Source of the DNA: JAZDFC01 sp043808235
GTDB taxonomy: Bacteria > Bacteroidota > Ignavibacteria > Ignavibacteriales > Melioribacteraceae
Length of the DNA stretch: 43,498 bases
NCBI GenBank assembly: GCA_043808235.1
Contig: JAZDFC010000089.1
Coordinates: 1 to 43,498, forward strand
Direction: 5' to 3'
Positions within the stretch are counted from its first letter, which is position 1. Each line of letters starts with the position of its first letter. Both the position numbers and the translations under genes were made by a program. Shown here in pieces: positions 43,321 through 43,498 of this stretch. The notes under the pieces were generated by a model. The model did no database searches, was not told where the DNA came from, and saw only the letters and a program-made list of their open reading frames with translations.

Positions 43321-43458
43321 AACTCTGTTAACTTTGGCAACTAATGCTTCATCAGCTAATCTGCCGGAAATGGATTTTGAATTTTGAAGTGGGGAAATTC
43401 CTTTTTAAAATTCTTTAATCGATCCGTCAGGAAATTTTATGTTTAATTTTTAATTCAT
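43321..43458 (-). pseudogene. thrS: Interrupted N-terminal TGS-domain coding segment of thrS
   Basis: From ATG at 43458, in frame with thrS, the sequence reads MN-stop-KLNIKFPDGSIKEF-stop-KGISPLQNSKSIS, then GRLADEALVAKVNRV and into VVDL. The stops are TAA at 43452-43450 and TAA at 43407-43405. Glu at both would restore a normal TGS domain (canonically LPDGS..EFEKGIS..) and a protein of 644 residues, the usual ThrS length. No other good start with a binding site was found between them and 43320. It is either a true double nonsense change, a sequencing error or damage near the sequence end, or an unknown bypass. Confidence 0.8.
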
Positions 43459-43465
43459 TATATTT

Positions 43466-43489
43466 AAAAAAAAAACGGAGAGAACTCCG
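43466..43489 (-). terminator. Hairpin plus T-run just ahead of thrS
   Basis: On the minus strand CGGAG-TTCT-CTCCG is followed by ten T residues (43475-43466), the shape of an intrinsic terminator. It ends seven bases before the thrS ATG. There is no room for a promoter after it, so thrS transcription must pass through it, or the hairpin closes the leader as an attenuator. The stem is only five pairs. It could also be the terminator of a gene beyond the window. Confidence 0.5.
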
Positions 43490-43498
43490 ATGACAACA

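Overview
The window is an AT-rich bacterial chromosome segment that fits the Ignavibacteria/Chlorobi side of the Bacteroidota. The placement is inferred from gene content: a complete alternative complex III (ACIII) operon next to an A2-type cytochrome oxidase, a glgA-linked DUF4270-like lipoprotein, a zapA-RNA-rny block, and Bacteroidota-style lipoproteins. Almost everything lies on the minus strand. Only hutI and a sensor histidine kinase are on the plus strand.

Layout, left to right (minus-strand transcription runs right to left). Bases 1-14660 form one tightly packed respiratory operon: actA, a 60-residue twin-arginine protein, actB, actC, a fused actD-actE, actF, a monoheme cytochrome c, a SCO copper chaperone, ctaD, ctaE, ctaF, ctaC, ctaB, and a multi-helix protein with a C-terminal c-type heme domain that runs off the window. 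Together they would take electrons from quinol to oxygen through ACIII and an aa3-type oxidase, with the copper and heme O biogenesis factors in the same unit. Bases 14832-22879 hold a MORN-repeat protein, a polyprenyl diphosphate synthase, tatC, glyA, an outer-membrane protein, a DUF4270-like lipoprotein, gmhB and glgA. Bases 22995-27872 hold the end of histidine degradation: hutI and ftcD, with a membrane histidine kinase between them.

Bases 27916-36063 hold a CPBP-family membrane protein, an Ig-like lipoprotein, an mltG split by an in-frame stop, tsaD, proline dehydrogenase, coaE, a cluster of REP-like hairpins and rny. Bases 36088-43458 hold a strong 6S RNA candidate, zapA, a coiled-coil ZapB-like protein, pheT, pheS, rplT, rpmI, infC (AUU start) and thrS. 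The expected N-terminal TGS-domain coding sequence of thrS can be read upstream of the intact frame but is broken by two in-frame TAA codons.

Most interesting points: (1) the two TAA codons in thrS and one in mltG, all at positions where a Glu- or Lys-type codon is expected; (2) the 6S RNA candidate, with a long base-paired rod between zapA and rny; (3) the ActD-ActE fusion, in which a third membrane helix replaces the usual export signal; (4) four retained cysteines in the molybdopterin-like half of ActB; (5) a Cys/His-rich insertion in FtcD; (6) a composite hairpin repeat between coaE and rny. No CRISPR array, prophage, transposase, rRNA or tRNA was recognised. I found no clear defence or wholly new multi-gene system.
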